Shown here: piece after piece, positions 8,090 to 16,326 of the stretch
Position numbering within the stretch: the first letter of the stretch is position 1
Layout: each line of letters starts with the position of its first letter
Source of the DNA: Noviherbaspirillum aridicola
GTDB lineage: Bacteria > Pseudomonadota > Gammaproteobacteria > Burkholderiales > Burkholderiaceae_D
NCBI RefSeq assembly: GCF_019656455.1
Contig: NZ_BPMK01000001.1
Location: forward strand, 124,001-188,000
DNA length: 64,000 nt
Reading direction: 5' to 3'
Translations under genes and position numbers: made by a program
Notes under the pieces: model-generated
Seen by the model: the letters and a program-made list of their open reading frames with translations, nothing else
What the model was told of the DNA's origin: nothing
The model's database searches: none

Positions 8090-9277
8090 ATGAGACAAGC
8101 CAGCCTGCTCCCCCTGCTCGGCGCCGCATCCGCGGCCCTGCTTCTCGCTGCCTGCGGCAGCGCCCCCACGCCATCCGCGGCCGCCGCCGCATCCGCGGAC
8201 ACTCCCTACGCGAAGAACGACAGCTGGCTCTGCCTGCCGGGCAGGGATGATGCCTGCGCCGGCGGGCTCGATGCGGCGCTGTTCAGGCCGGGCGGCCTGC
8301 CCGCGGGGCGCGAAGTCTTTCGCGCCGATGCCGCCGCCCCGATCGACTGCTTCTACGTCTACCCGACGATCTCAAACGACCCCACCGCCAACAGCGACAT
8401 GAACGCCGGACCGGAAGAGAGGCGCGCCGCCGCCTACCAGTTCGCGCGCTTCGCGTCGGTCTGCCGTCCCTTCGCGCCCGTGTATCGCCAGGTCACGGTG
8501 CAGGGCCTGCGCAGCCGCCTCAGCGGCCAGCCGATGGCGATCGATCCGCAGCTCGCCTATCGCGACGTGCTCGATGCATGGAACCACTACATGAAGCATC
8601 ACAACCAGGGGCGCGGCGTGGTCCTGGTCGGGCACTCGCAGGGCGCCCGCGTGCTGAGCGAGCTGGTGCGGCAGCAGATCGAGGGCAAGCCGGCGGAAAA
8701 GCAGCTGGTATCGGCGCTGCTGATCGGCACCAACATCACCGTGGCGCCGGGCAAGGACACCGGCGGCACCTTCAGCCGCCTGCCGCTGTGCCGCGCCGCC
8801 TCTCAGACCGGCTGCGTGATCGCCTACGTCTCCTTCCGCGACGACATGCCGCCGCCGGCCAACAGCCTGTTCGGCAGGGTCGCCGACGGCAACACGGTCG
8901 CCTGCACCAACCCCGCCGCGCTCGGCGGCGGGCGCGGCGTGCTGCGCGCCTACCTGCCGGTGAAGAGCAACCTGATGGGACAGCCGCACGACAAGACGCG
9001 CTTCATGCCGCTCGCGCAAAAGGCCGAGGCCCAGTTCGCGAGTCCGGAAGCGATCGCGAGCGCGGAGTGCGTGCAGCGCGACAACGCCTCTTATCTCAGC
9101 GTCGGCATCCATCCCGCCTACACCGCCGCGGGCATCGATGTCGCCGGCGACCTGTTCCATGGCGAGCGCATGCTGCGCGAGTGGGGGCTCCACCTGGTCG
9201 ATGTCGACCTCGCGCAGGGCAACCTGGTCGACATCGTGCGACAGCAGGCGCAGGCCTGGACGCGCATGACGCGATAG
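8090..9277 (+). CDS. DUF3089 family lipoprotein, alpha/beta-hydrolase fold
   Basis: A 395-residue protein from ATG 8090 with AAGGA upstream. Residues 1-22 form a lipoprotein signal with lipobox LAAC (C22), placing it on the cell envelope. The DUF3089 hallmarks follow: DCFYVYPTISND, then VLVGHSQGARVL with the presumed nucleophile Ser183, and a late HPAYTAAGIDVAGDLFH region that could supply the His. The fold suggests an esterase or related hydrolase; the substrate is unknown. The stop codon falls inside a 9-bp tandem repeat. A perfect palindrome just upstream suggests repressor control shared with the divergent cyclase operon. Confidence 0.83.
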   Translation: MRQASLLPLLGAASAALLLAACGSAPTPSAAAAASADTPYAKNDSWLCLPGRDDACAGGLDAALFRPGGLPAGREVFRADAAAPIDCFYVYPTISNDPTANSDMNAGPEERRAAAYQFARFASVCRPFAPVYRQVTVQGLRSRLSGQPMAIDPQLAYRDVLDAWNHYMKHHNQGRGVVLVGHSQGARVLSELVRQQIEGKPAEKQLVSALLIGTNITVAPGKDTGGTFSRLPLCRAASQTGCVIAYVSFRDDMPPPANSLFGRVADGNTVACTNPAALGGGRGVLRAYLPVKSNLMGQPHDKTRFMPLAQKAEAQFASPEAIASAECVQRDNASYLSVGIHPAYTAAGIDVAGDLFHGERMLREWGLHLVDVDLAQGNLVDIVRQQAQAWTRMTR

Positions 9278-9306
9278 ACGCGATAGACGCGATAGACGCG
9301 ATAGAC
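9271..9306 (+). repeat. four tandem copies of a 9-bp unit GCGATAGAC
   Basis: Four exact copies of GCGATAGAC run from 9271 to 9306. The first supplies the TAG stop of the lipoprotein gene, and because the unit is a multiple of three every copy repeats that TAG in frame. Slippage here would not extend the protein. Confidence 0.9.
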
Positions 9307-9412
9307 GCCGTTGCGCAAAGGTGTGGCGAGCGCGACGAGCGCGGCCCCGCCGACTGTCATCAAGCCGTCACGCGCGTTTCGCATAATCGCTTCGACGTTT
9401 CTCACTGGAGTT

Positions 9413-9444
9413 TGCCTGCAAGTCCGCTTGCAGGCATTTTTTTT
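9413..9444 (+). terminator. strong rho-independent terminator after the DUF3089 gene
   Basis: A perfect 10-bp stem, TGCCTGCAAG (9413-9422) and CTTGCAGGCA (9427-9436), with a TCCG loop and eight T residues directly after. It insulates the lipoprotein gene from phoX. Confidence 0.93.
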
Positions 9445-9498
9445 GTCCGCGACGTGTTCCGGGCGGGTCTTCGCGCTCGCCGTCGCCTAGGTGTCTGT

Positions 9499-9532
9499 CT
9501 GTCACAAGCACGTCATGTTCGCTGCATACACT
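9499..9532 (+). promoter_or_regulatory. Pho box and -10 element upstream of phoX
   Basis: CTGTCAC (9499-9505), four bases, then ACGTCAT (9510-9516) match the two 7-base half-sites of a PhoB box (CTGTCAT-N4-CTGTCAT) at 11 of 14 positions. TACACT, a -10-like hexamer, follows ten bases later (9527-9532), the spacing seen in PhoB-activated promoters, where the box replaces the -35. The downstream gene encodes an alkaline phosphatase, which fits phosphate-starvation control. Confidence 0.72.
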
Positions 9533-9576
9533 CCTTCCCCGCCACAGACCCCGGCATATCGAAAGGAAAAACTTAC

Positions 9577-11865
9577 ATGAACAAGCGTAGCGATATCGTG
9601 ATTGCAGAAGATCCGGATGACATCGGCTTCAACGACTCGAAGAACGAAGAGTTCTCTTCGATACTGAACAAGCGTGTCAGCCGTCGTGGCATCCTGCGCG
9701 GCGGCCTCGCCTCCGCCGCCGGCGCGTTCCTCGGTTCCGTCGGCCTGAGCGCCTGCGGCGGCAACTCGGGCGGCGACGATGTGACGGCCGCTCCCTTCAA
9801 TCCGGCACCGACCGTGCCGACCGAGACTCTGCTCGGCTTCACGGCCGTGGCGAAGAGCGTCGCCGATAAGGTCGCCGTACCTGCCGGTTACACCGCCACC
9901 GTCATCTATGCGCTCGGCGATCCGCTCACGGCGGACACGGCGCCCTACAAGAACGACGGCACCGACACCGATTTCGACAAGCGCGCCGGCGATCATCACG
10001 ACGGCATGGAATATTTCGGCCTGTCGGCTTCCGGCACCCGCGATCCCAACAGCTCGGTGCGCGGCCTGCTGGCGATGAATCACGAGGCGCTGACCCAGCA
10101 ATTCCTGCATGCCAACGGCGCTACCACTGGTACGCGTCCTGCGGCCGAAAGCGACAAGGAAATCGACGCTCACGGCGTCTCCATAGTCGAAGTCCAGAAG
10201 GGGACGAACGGTGCCTTCACCACGGTTCAGAGCTCTCCCTTCAACCGTCGCATTACGCCGCTTACGCCGATAGAGCTCTCGGGACCTGCGCGCGGAAACG
10301 ATTTGATGCGCACCAAGTATTCGAATGCCGGCACCACTACCCGCGGCACCATCAATAACTGCGGCACCGGTATCACTCCTTGGGGAACGCTGCTGACCGG
10401 CGAGGAAAACTGGGGCGGTTATTTCGCCCGCAATGCCGGGGACGTCGCCGCCCGAGGCGGCGAGGGCAATATGGCCAACGTCGCCCTGTTCCGTTATGGA
10501 ATCGATCCTCGCACACAACGCGTGGGCACCGCATACAAGTCTTCGAGCGATGCCTTTACGAGCCGTCATGGTTGGGAAACAAGCGGCGGTGATGACAAGT
10601 ACGCACGTTGGAATATCAGCCAGGGCGGCGGTGCCGCTACCGCCGATTATCGCAACGAAGCCAATACCTATGGCTATATCGTTGAAATCGACCCGTACGA
10701 GAAGACTGCCGCGATCAAGAAACGCACTGCGCTGGGACGATTTGCGCACGAAAGCGCATCCTTCGCCAAGCCGGTCGCGGGCGAGCCTATCGTTTGCTAC
10801 ATGGGCGACGACTCGCAAGGCGAGTACATCTACAAGTTCGTCTCCACTGAGCCCTGGAATCCCGCTGATGCAGCCGCGCCGAACCGTATTGGCGTGGGCG
10901 ACAAGTACCTCGATTCCGGTACGCTCTATGTCGCAAAATTCGACGCGACCGGCAACGGCGAATGGATTGCGCTGGTCATTACGAACAGCGATATCGCCGG
11001 CTATGCCACCTACGATTTCCAGAACCAGGGCGATGTGCTCATCAATACTCGTCTCGCCGCCGATGCCGTTCGTGCGACCAAGATGGATCGTCCCGAATGG
11101 TGCTCGGTACACCCGACCACCGGCGAGGTGTACTACACGCTGACCAATAACAGCAACCGTCGCCTGGCGCCCAATACATCGGCGTATCCCGCTCAATTCG
11201 GACTGGACGCAGCGAATCCTCGTGCCTACACCGATACTGACGGCAACGGCAACAGCGGAAACGTGAATGGCCATATCGTTCGTCTGGCGGAGGCCGGCGG
11301 CAAGGGGAACGCAACCAGCTTCAAGTGGGACGTGTACCTGTTCGGCGCAGAATCGGACGCTGACCCGAGCTTGATCAATCTCTCGAATCTCACCGCCGAC
11401 CAGGACTTCTCCAGTCCGGACGGCCTCGCCTTCAGCAAGGCTACCGGCCTGTGCTGGATTCAGACGGACGACGGCGCGTATACGGACGTTACCAACTGCA
11501 TGATGCTGGCGGCGATCCCGGGCAAGGTTGGTGATGGCGGTACCAAGACGCTGACATACAACGGCACCACCTCGGTCACGACCCAGGTCGGCAAGCCGGC
11601 AACCGCCGACACGCTCAAACGCTTCCTGGTCGGTCCGAAGGACTGCGAGATCACCGGCATCGCCGAAACCCCCGACGGCAAGGCGCTGTTCGTCAACATC
11701 CAGCATCCGGGCGAGACGATCAGCAAGGGCAACGTGAACGACCCGTCGAAGTACCTCAGCCACTGGCCGGCCAATGCAGGCTACGGCGCCGGCGGCGCCA
11801 ACGGCAGGCCGCGGTCGGCCACCATCGTCATCACCAAGAATGACGGCGGCCGCATCGGCACCTGA
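9577..11865 (+). CDS. phoX: PhoX-family alkaline phosphatase, Tat-exported
   Basis: A 762-residue protein of the PhoX (DUF839) family, Ca/Fe-dependent phosphomonoesterases that release phosphate from organic esters outside the cytoplasm. The N-terminus carries a twin-arginine signal (SRRGILRGG, R36-R37) and then GLSAC with Cys60 in a lipobox-like setting, so it may be a Tat lipoprotein. Family blocks include HHDGMEYF, GLLAMNHEA, TPWGTLLTGEENWGGYF, RFAHESASF, RPEWCSVHPTTGEVYYTLTN and FSSPDGLAF. The start has AAAGGAAAA upstream. It is monocistronic, with a Pho box upstream and a terminator downstream. Confidence 0.92.
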   Translation: MNKRSDIVIAEDPDDIGFNDSKNEEFSSILNKRVSRRGILRGGLASAAGAFLGSVGLSACGGNSGGDDVTAAPFNPAPTVPTETLLGFTAVAKSVADKVAVPAGYTATVIYALGDPLTADTAPYKNDGTDTDFDKRAGDHHDGMEYFGLSASGTRDPNSSVRGLLAMNHEALTQQFLHANGATTGTRPAAESDKEIDAHGVSIVEVQKGTNGAFTTVQSSPFNRRITPLTPIELSGPARGNDLMRTKYSNAGTTTRGTINNCGTGITPWGTLLTGEENWGGYFARNAGDVAARGGEGNMANVALFRYGIDPRTQRVGTAYKSSSDAFTSRHGWETSGGDDKYARWNISQGGGAATADYRNEANTYGYIVEIDPYEKTAAIKKRTALGRFAHESASFAKPVAGEPIVCYMGDDSQGEYIYKFVSTEPWNPADAAAPNRIGVGDKYLDSGTLYVAKFDATGNGEWIALVITNSDIAGYATYDFQNQGDVLINTRLAADAVRATKMDRPEWCSVHPTTGEVYYTLTNNSNRRLAPNTSAYPAQFGLDAANPRAYTDTDGNGNSGNVNGHIVRLAEAGGKGNATSFKWDVYLFGAESDADPSLINLSNLTADQDFSSPDGLAFSKATGLCWIQTDDGAYTDVTNCMMLAAIPGKVGDGGTKTLTYNGTTSVTTQVGKPATADTLKRFLVGPKDCEITGIAETPDGKALFVNIQHPGETISKGNVNDPSKYLSHWPANAGYGAGGANGRPRSATIVITKNDGGRIGT

Positions 11866-11894
11866 TCCAACCCACTGAGCGAGAAGCAATTGAT

Positions 11895-11929
11895 GGACGG
11901 AGCGCGGCAAGCGTTCCGTCCTTTTTTTT
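11895..11929 (+). terminator. rho-independent terminator of phoX
   Basis: An 11-bp stem, GGACGGAGCGC (11895-11905) and GCGTTCCGTCC (11911-11921) with one G-U pair, followed by eight T residues (11922-11929), 29 bases after the phoX stop. Confidence 0.9.
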
Positions 11930-11934
11930 GCGCG

Positions 11935-12381
11935 TCAGGATATCGCGGCCGGGTAGGGCGAGACGATGAAGCCGCGCGGCGCGGCGAGGGTCACCCGGTG
12001 GATGATGCTGAAGCCTTCGTCCAGGCCGGGCCTTTCGAGGCGCTTGAGCGTGCCGAACACGCCGGCCGCCGGCACCTGCCGGGGCCGGCTCAGATTGCGT
12101 TCCCACGCGCCCCGCGGATCCGGCTCGAAGAAATACGCGACCACGGTGAAGCCGGCGGCGAGCGCGGGCAGGATGCAGCGCGCGCGCTCGGCGCGGGTGA
12201 CATTGGTCTTGTCGACCACGAAGGGCTGCCGCGTCTCGAGGCAGAATTGCAGCAGGCGTTGCTGGCGATGGGGCGTGCGCAGCAGATCCTGGCTGATGCG
12301 CACATGGGTGTCGAAGAATCGCTCGACATAGAAGGTACTCTTGCCAGAGCCCTGGATGCCGATCAGCAGGACCGCTTCCAT
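11935..12381 (-). CDS. P-loop kinase / ATPase of the polynucleotide-kinase-like group
   Basis: A 148-residue protein from ATG 12381 with AAAGGA upstream. It opens MEAVLLIGIQGSGKSTF, a Walker A loop at about residues 8-16, followed by FVVDKTNVT and an EPDP.gAWERN segment. This organisation (short P-loop kinase, D-x-T-N block) is that of the AAA_33 / T4 polynucleotide kinase-like proteins. These phosphorylate small molecules or nucleic-acid ends, and the substrate is not shown. It lies 52 bases downstream of the DksA-like gene on the same strand, so the two may be co-transcribed. It converges on phoX. Confidence 0.8.
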   Translation of the reverse strand: MEAVLLIGIQGSGKSTFYVERFFDTHVRISQDLLRTPHRQQRLLQFCLETRQPFVVDKTNVTRAERARCILPALAAGFTVVAYFFEPDPRGAWERNLSRPRQVPAAGVFGTLKRLERPGLDEGFSIIHRVTLAAPRGFIVSPYPAAIS

Positions 12382-12433
12382 CCGGCGTCGCTTTCCTTTC
12401 AGGCCGCCGACGCCGTCCCGCGGACGGAGGGCG

Positions 12434-12799
12434 TCAGGCGCGGCGTTCCTGCCGTTCGAGCGCCTGCTGGCAGTCGATGCAGGTCGCCGCTTCGGGTTGC
12501 ACCTCGAGCCGGCCGTCGGGAATCGCGTCGCCGCATTCGCGGCACAGGCCGAACTGGCCGCTGCCCACGCGCTGCAGTGCCTCGTCGAGCTGGCGCAGGG
12601 TGTGCACTTCATGCTGCAGCAGCGCAAGGTCGTTCAGGTTCTCGCTGCTCGCCTCGGCCCAGTCGCCCGCGTCCTCGAGGTGGTTGACGAGCGCGAGCTG
12701 CTCGGACTCGCCTTCGGCGTGCAGGCGCCGCCGCAAATCGTCGATCACTTCCCTGCGCCGCGCCTGCAGCATGGCCTTTGCCTTGTCCGGGTTCACCAC
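12434..12799 (-). CDS. TraR/DksA family C4 zinc-finger protein
   Basis: A 121-residue protein with an N-terminal helical coiled-coil region (about 1-80) and a C-terminal C4 zinc finger: C86-x2-C89 ... C107-x2-C110 in CRECGDAIPDGRLEVQP...CIDC. DksA-type proteins insert their coiled coil into the RNA polymerase secondary channel. This one lacks the canonical DksA length (about 150) and is closer to the stand-alone DksA/TraR-like stress proteins. The two acidic tip residues needed for ppGpp synergy cannot be assigned with confidence. The start at 12799 is preceded by AAAGGAGG. Confidence 0.88.
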   Translation of the reverse strand: MVNPDKAKAMLQARRREVIDDLRRRLHAEGESEQLALVNHLEDAGDWAEASSENLNDLALLQHEVHTLRQLDEALQRVGSGQFGLCRECGDAIPDGRLEVQPEAATCIDCQQALERQERRA

Positions 12800-12893
12800 T
12801 GCCTCCTTTGCATGTGTGCATTACCTGGAGGCAGGTTAAGTGGAGCGCTACGGAATTTGTTTGACCTGAATCAACTTGTTCCGGGCGGGGCGT

Positions 12894-13202
12894 TCATCGG
12901 CTGTAGTCGCCGGCCTGGCCGAGGTCGTTCGGGTCGCCCCCGGCGCCGGTTGTCTTGCCGGCGCCACTACTGCCGCCACTACTGCCGCCATTACTGGCGC
13001 CATCGCCGCCACGATTGCCGCCGCCCGCCGCCGGCTTGTCCACCTGCGCGCCGCCGGCCGTGCCGATGCCGCCGAGGCCGCGGTTCGCGGTGCTGCCGCC
13101 GGGCGGCTGGGCTGAGCCGCTGTCGGATCCGCTGGCCGGGGTCCTGCCCGGCGGGTGCTTTGCCTCGTTGCTGTCCGGATTGCTGTTGGTCCCGTCTTGC
13201 AT
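12894..13202 (-). CDS. Gly/Asn/Pro-rich disordered small protein
   Basis: A 102-residue protein beginning MQDGTNSNPDSNEAKHPPGR, rich in Gly, Ser, Asn and Pro, with a near-repeated GG-x-SGG stretch in the middle. It has no hydrophobic segment, so it is probably cytosolic and intrinsically disordered. AGGAG lies 9 bases before the ATG. No family is recognised. Its style (acidic start, Gly-rich body, charged end) resembles the protein at 45692-45931. Small hydrophilic proteins of this kind are often stress-linked, but no role is shown here. Confidence 0.55.
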   Translation of the reverse strand: MQDGTNSNPDSNEAKHPPGRTPASGSDSGSAQPPGGSTANRGLGGIGTAGGAQVDKPAAGGGNRGGDGASNGGSSGGSSGAGKTTGAGGDPNDLGQAGDYSR

Positions 13203-13308
13203 GATGCGCTCCTGTGCCTGGTTGTGCCGGCATCCCCGACAGGAGGACGCCCAACAGCTATGACAGTATCCAGCGCAAAGGTTTTGGGAAGATCGCGCGC
13301 GGTGTCGC

Positions 13309-15897
13309 TCAGGTCAGGACGGCCCGCGCGTCGAGCAGGCGCTCACGCAAGGCTTGCGGGGGCAGGGGACGGCCGAAGAGATAGCCCTGCAGGACGTCGC
13401 AGCGCTCTCCGCGGAGCAGGTCGGCCTGTTCGGCCGTCTCTACCCCTTCGGCGACGACGCTGAGATTGAGCGCCTTGCCGAGCGCGACGATGGCCTTGAC
13501 GATCGCCACGTCGTCGCGGCTGTCCGGCAAGTCGAGCACGAAGGTGCGATCTATCTTGAGGGTGTCGATGGAGAAGCGGCTCAGGTAGGCCAGGCTGGAG
13601 TAGCCGGTGCCGAAGTCGTCGATCGCGATGCGCACGCCGAGCGCTTTCAGTTTCTGCAGGGTCTCTTCCACCAGCTCGGGCGACTCCATCAGCACGCTCT
13701 CGGTCAGCTCCAGGGTCAGGCTACGCGGATCGAAGCCGGTGTCGCGCAGGACGGTGGCGACGGCGGAAGCAATGTCGCTTCGGAACTGGCGCAGCGACAC
13801 GTTCACCGTCAGGTTCAGCGGCGCGATGCCGTCACGGCGCCATTCGGCCGCCTGCGCGCAGGCTTCGCGCAGCACCCATTCGCCTATCGGCACGATGAGA
13901 CCGGTCTCTTCGGCGATCGGAATGAATTCATCCGGTCCGACCGGCGCGCCCGAGGAGGGCTTCCATCGCAGCAGGGCTTCGACCCCGACCACCTCGCCGC
14001 TGACCGCGTCCACCTGCGGCTGGTAGTGCAGGCTGAACTCGTTCTGCTCGAGCGCATGCCGCAATCCGCTTTCGATGTGCAGCCGGTGCAGCAGTTTTTC
14101 GTTCAGGCCCTCGGAGTAGAAGTAGTAGCTGTTCCTGCCATTCTCCTTCGCGCGGTACATGGCGGCGTCGGCGTTGCGCAGCAGGGTCTCGCCGTCCCGG
14201 CCGTCCTTCGGGTAGATGCTGATGCCGATGCTGCAGGTGGGCATGAACTCGACCCCGCCGACCGTGACCTGGCGCGTGACGGCGTCGAGGATCTTGCGCG
14301 CCACCGCGGCGACCTGCTCGTCCTTCTGCACATCGCGCAGCAGGATCACGAACTCGTCGCCGCCGAGGCGGGCCACGGTGTCGCTTTCGCGCAGCTGCAT
14401 CGACAGGCGCGCGGCGATCTGGCGCAGCATGGTGTCGCCGGCCGCATGGCCGAGGCTGTCGTTGATGTCCTTGAAGCGGTCGAGGTCGAGGAACAGCACG
14501 GCGAGTCGGCCGCGGTTGCGCCCGGCGTGGCTGACCGCCTGCAGCAGGCGGTCCTGCAGCAGCGTGCGGTTGGGCAGCTGCGTGAGTGCGTCGTACTGCG
14601 CCAGGTGGATCAGTTTTTCCGCCGTCTGCTTTCTTTCGGTGATGTCTTCGATGACGGAGATGAAGTAGCGCGGACTGCCGTCTTCCCGCCTGACCAGCGA
14701 CAGGGTGAAATTGCTCCACACGTAGCGGCCGGATTTGTGCCGGAAGCGTTTTTCGTTCGCGAACGATTCGATCTCGTTGCGCAGCAGCCGGTCGAGCAGT
14801 TCCCTGCCCTTGCCGCGGTCGCCCGGGTGCGTGATCTCGTCGTAATCGATGGTGCGCAATTCGTCCTCGGAATAGCCGAGGATGTCCTGCAGCCTGCGGT
14901 TGCTGCGCAGGATGCGGCCGTCGACCGAGAGGTGGGCCAGGCCCACGCCGGCCATGCTGAAGGTCAGGCGGAAGCGTTCCTCGCTCTCGCGCAGTTCGGC
15001 GCGCGCCCTGATTCGCTCCGATACGTCGCCGCCGATGATGAGGATGACGTGGCTGGCGCCGAGCTGCAGGCGCGCGAGGTGAAAGTCGATGTAGCGCTCC
15101 TCTCCCTGCACGTCGCGCCTGATCAGGATGTCGAGTGCCGGTGTCCCGCCGCCCTGCACCTGCGCCAGCTTGTCCGCGAGCGCGGGATCGTCGATCACGG
15201 CCGACAGGTGCTGGCCGGCGAGCGGCCGCGGGCCGAGGTCGAGCAGGCGGCGCATCGCAGGATTGATGGAGCGGAGCAGCAGCTGCTCGTCGAGCACGAT
15301 CAGGCCCGCCGGCAGCCCGCTGATGATCTGTTCGGCGTATTCCTTGTGGCGCAGGATCTCTTGCCGGTCCACTTCGAAATAGGTGTCGAGCGCCAGCCCC
15401 ATGTCGAGCGAAATGACCTTGAACAGCGCATCGCAGGCGGCGATCGTCCGCTCCCGGTCTCCCGCGTAGAGATCGTGGATGACGGGCAGCAGATAGGACA
15501 TGTACTTGCGGTAGGCGCCGATGTACCACTTCGGATCGAGGCCGATGCGCTGATGGGCGACCCCGACCCGCAGCCGGTCCTCCACGTAGTCCATGTCATA
15601 CCTGCCGGCGGTCAGGCCGCGGAAATAGACGGCCTGCGCCTGCTTGAGGCGCTGGAGCGCCGCGTGATCCCCCAGGCGCTCGCCGAGTTCCGGATATTTC
15701 AGCAGGTGCGCATAGAAGCTGTCCGCCATGCCGCCGCCGTGTTCGCCGAGCTGCTCGTTCATCGCCCTGAGCACCTCGCAGTCCCGCTCGCCCAGTTCGA
15801 GATACTGCTTGCGCTCGGCCATCTCCTCCTCGGACAGGCCGAGTCGGGTGACGAGAGTTTTCATGGCGCCGGGACGGCTTGAATTTGCTTCTGACAT
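13309..15897 (-). CDS. globin-coupled sensor PAS-PAS-GGDEF-EAL protein
   Basis: 862 residues from ATG 15897. Residues about 15-170 are a protoglobin-type sensor with proximal His115 in the VGVAHQRIGLDPKWYIGAY block, so it should bind haem and sense oxygen. Two PAS domains (about 190-300 and 315-430) lead to a GGDEF domain (about 440-600) with intact GGDEF and an inhibitory RxxD site (RESD) five residues before it. The EAL domain (about 615-855) keeps EALLRW, NVSLRQF, ELTES, IDDFGTGYSSL, LKIDR, AEGVE and QGYLF. Both synthesis and hydrolysis of c-di-GMP are possible. It is soluble and appears monocistronic. Further in-frame starts upstream lack a ribosome binding site. Confidence 0.92.
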   Translation of the reverse strand: MSEANSSRPGAMKTLVTRLGLSEEEMAERKQYLELGERDCEVLRAMNEQLGEHGGGMADSFYAHLLKYPELGERLGDHAALQRLKQAQAVYFRGLTAGRYDMDYVEDRLRVGVAHQRIGLDPKWYIGAYRKYMSYLLPVIHDLYAGDRERTIAACDALFKVISLDMGLALDTYFEVDRQEILRHKEYAEQIISGLPAGLIVLDEQLLLRSINPAMRRLLDLGPRPLAGQHLSAVIDDPALADKLAQVQGGGTPALDILIRRDVQGEERYIDFHLARLQLGASHVILIIGGDVSERIRARAELRESEERFRLTFSMAGVGLAHLSVDGRILRSNRRLQDILGYSEDELRTIDYDEITHPGDRGKGRELLDRLLRNEIESFANEKRFRHKSGRYVWSNFTLSLVRREDGSPRYFISVIEDITERKQTAEKLIHLAQYDALTQLPNRTLLQDRLLQAVSHAGRNRGRLAVLFLDLDRFKDINDSLGHAAGDTMLRQIAARLSMQLRESDTVARLGGDEFVILLRDVQKDEQVAAVARKILDAVTRQVTVGGVEFMPTCSIGISIYPKDGRDGETLLRNADAAMYRAKENGRNSYYFYSEGLNEKLLHRLHIESGLRHALEQNEFSLHYQPQVDAVSGEVVGVEALLRWKPSSGAPVGPDEFIPIAEETGLIVPIGEWVLREACAQAAEWRRDGIAPLNLTVNVSLRQFRSDIASAVATVLRDTGFDPRSLTLELTESVLMESPELVEETLQKLKALGVRIAIDDFGTGYSSLAYLSRFSIDTLKIDRTFVLDLPDSRDDVAIVKAIVALGKALNLSVVAEGVETAEQADLLRGERCDVLQGYLFGRPLPPQALRERLLDARAVLT

Positions 15898-16058
15898 TGT
15901 TCTGGACCAGCGAGGGAATGGCGGGCGGGCGCCAGCGCATGCGTTGAGACGGCGAAGGCTCATTCCAAAAATTGATAAAAGGCAATACGTAGTATCGCGT
16001 ACCGCCTCGCCGACGGTGCTTGATCCAGGTCAAGTTTTTAAAAACCGATGGACAGGGT

Positions 16059-16304
16059 TCAGCCGCCCGCGCCGCTCTCGGCCAGAATTTCGGCGGCCGC
16101 CCTCGCGCTGCCGGTCGCCTGCCGCAGGCTGTCGAAGGGCTCGTCATAGCCTTCGATTTCGCCGTCCTCGCCGACGAACCACAGCCACCAGCCGTCGTCC
16201 TCCTCGACGATGGCGATGTCGTTGCGGCCGCAATGGTCGAGCACGCTTTCGCCCGGGTCGAGCGTGAAGATGCGGATGCCGTGATGTGTGATTTGTGTTG
16301 CCAT
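16059..16304 (-). CDS. small acidic protein, unknown
   Basis: An 81-residue protein, MATQITHHGIRIFTLDPGES, with an aromatic acidic core (DDGWWLWFVGEDGEIEG) and a helical, Ala-rich tail. No Cys and no membrane segment. It reads as a compact beta-rich domain, but the family is not recognised. It lies between two large c-di-GMP genes on the same strand and begins 22 bases after the stop of the upstream GGDEF-EAL gene (stop at 16327), so it may be co-transcribed with it. Confidence 0.6.
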   Translation of the reverse strand: MATQITHHGIRIFTLDPGESVLDHCGRNDIAIVEEDDGWWLWFVGEDGEIEGYDEPFDSLRQATGSARAAAEILAESGAGG

Positions 16305-16326
16305 GGTCCGATTCCAGGAATGTCCT

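Noticed and set aside
9502-11910. An 802-codon open frame antisense to phoX
   Set aside because: phoX has family motifs, Tat signal, Pho box and terminator on the plus strand; the antisense product has no recognisable domain.
12950-13010. Short direct repeats resembling a CRISPR-like or tandem-repeat array
   Set aside because: They are GCC-ACT-ACT-type codon repeats encoding the Gly/Ser-rich protein on the minus strand, without spacers.
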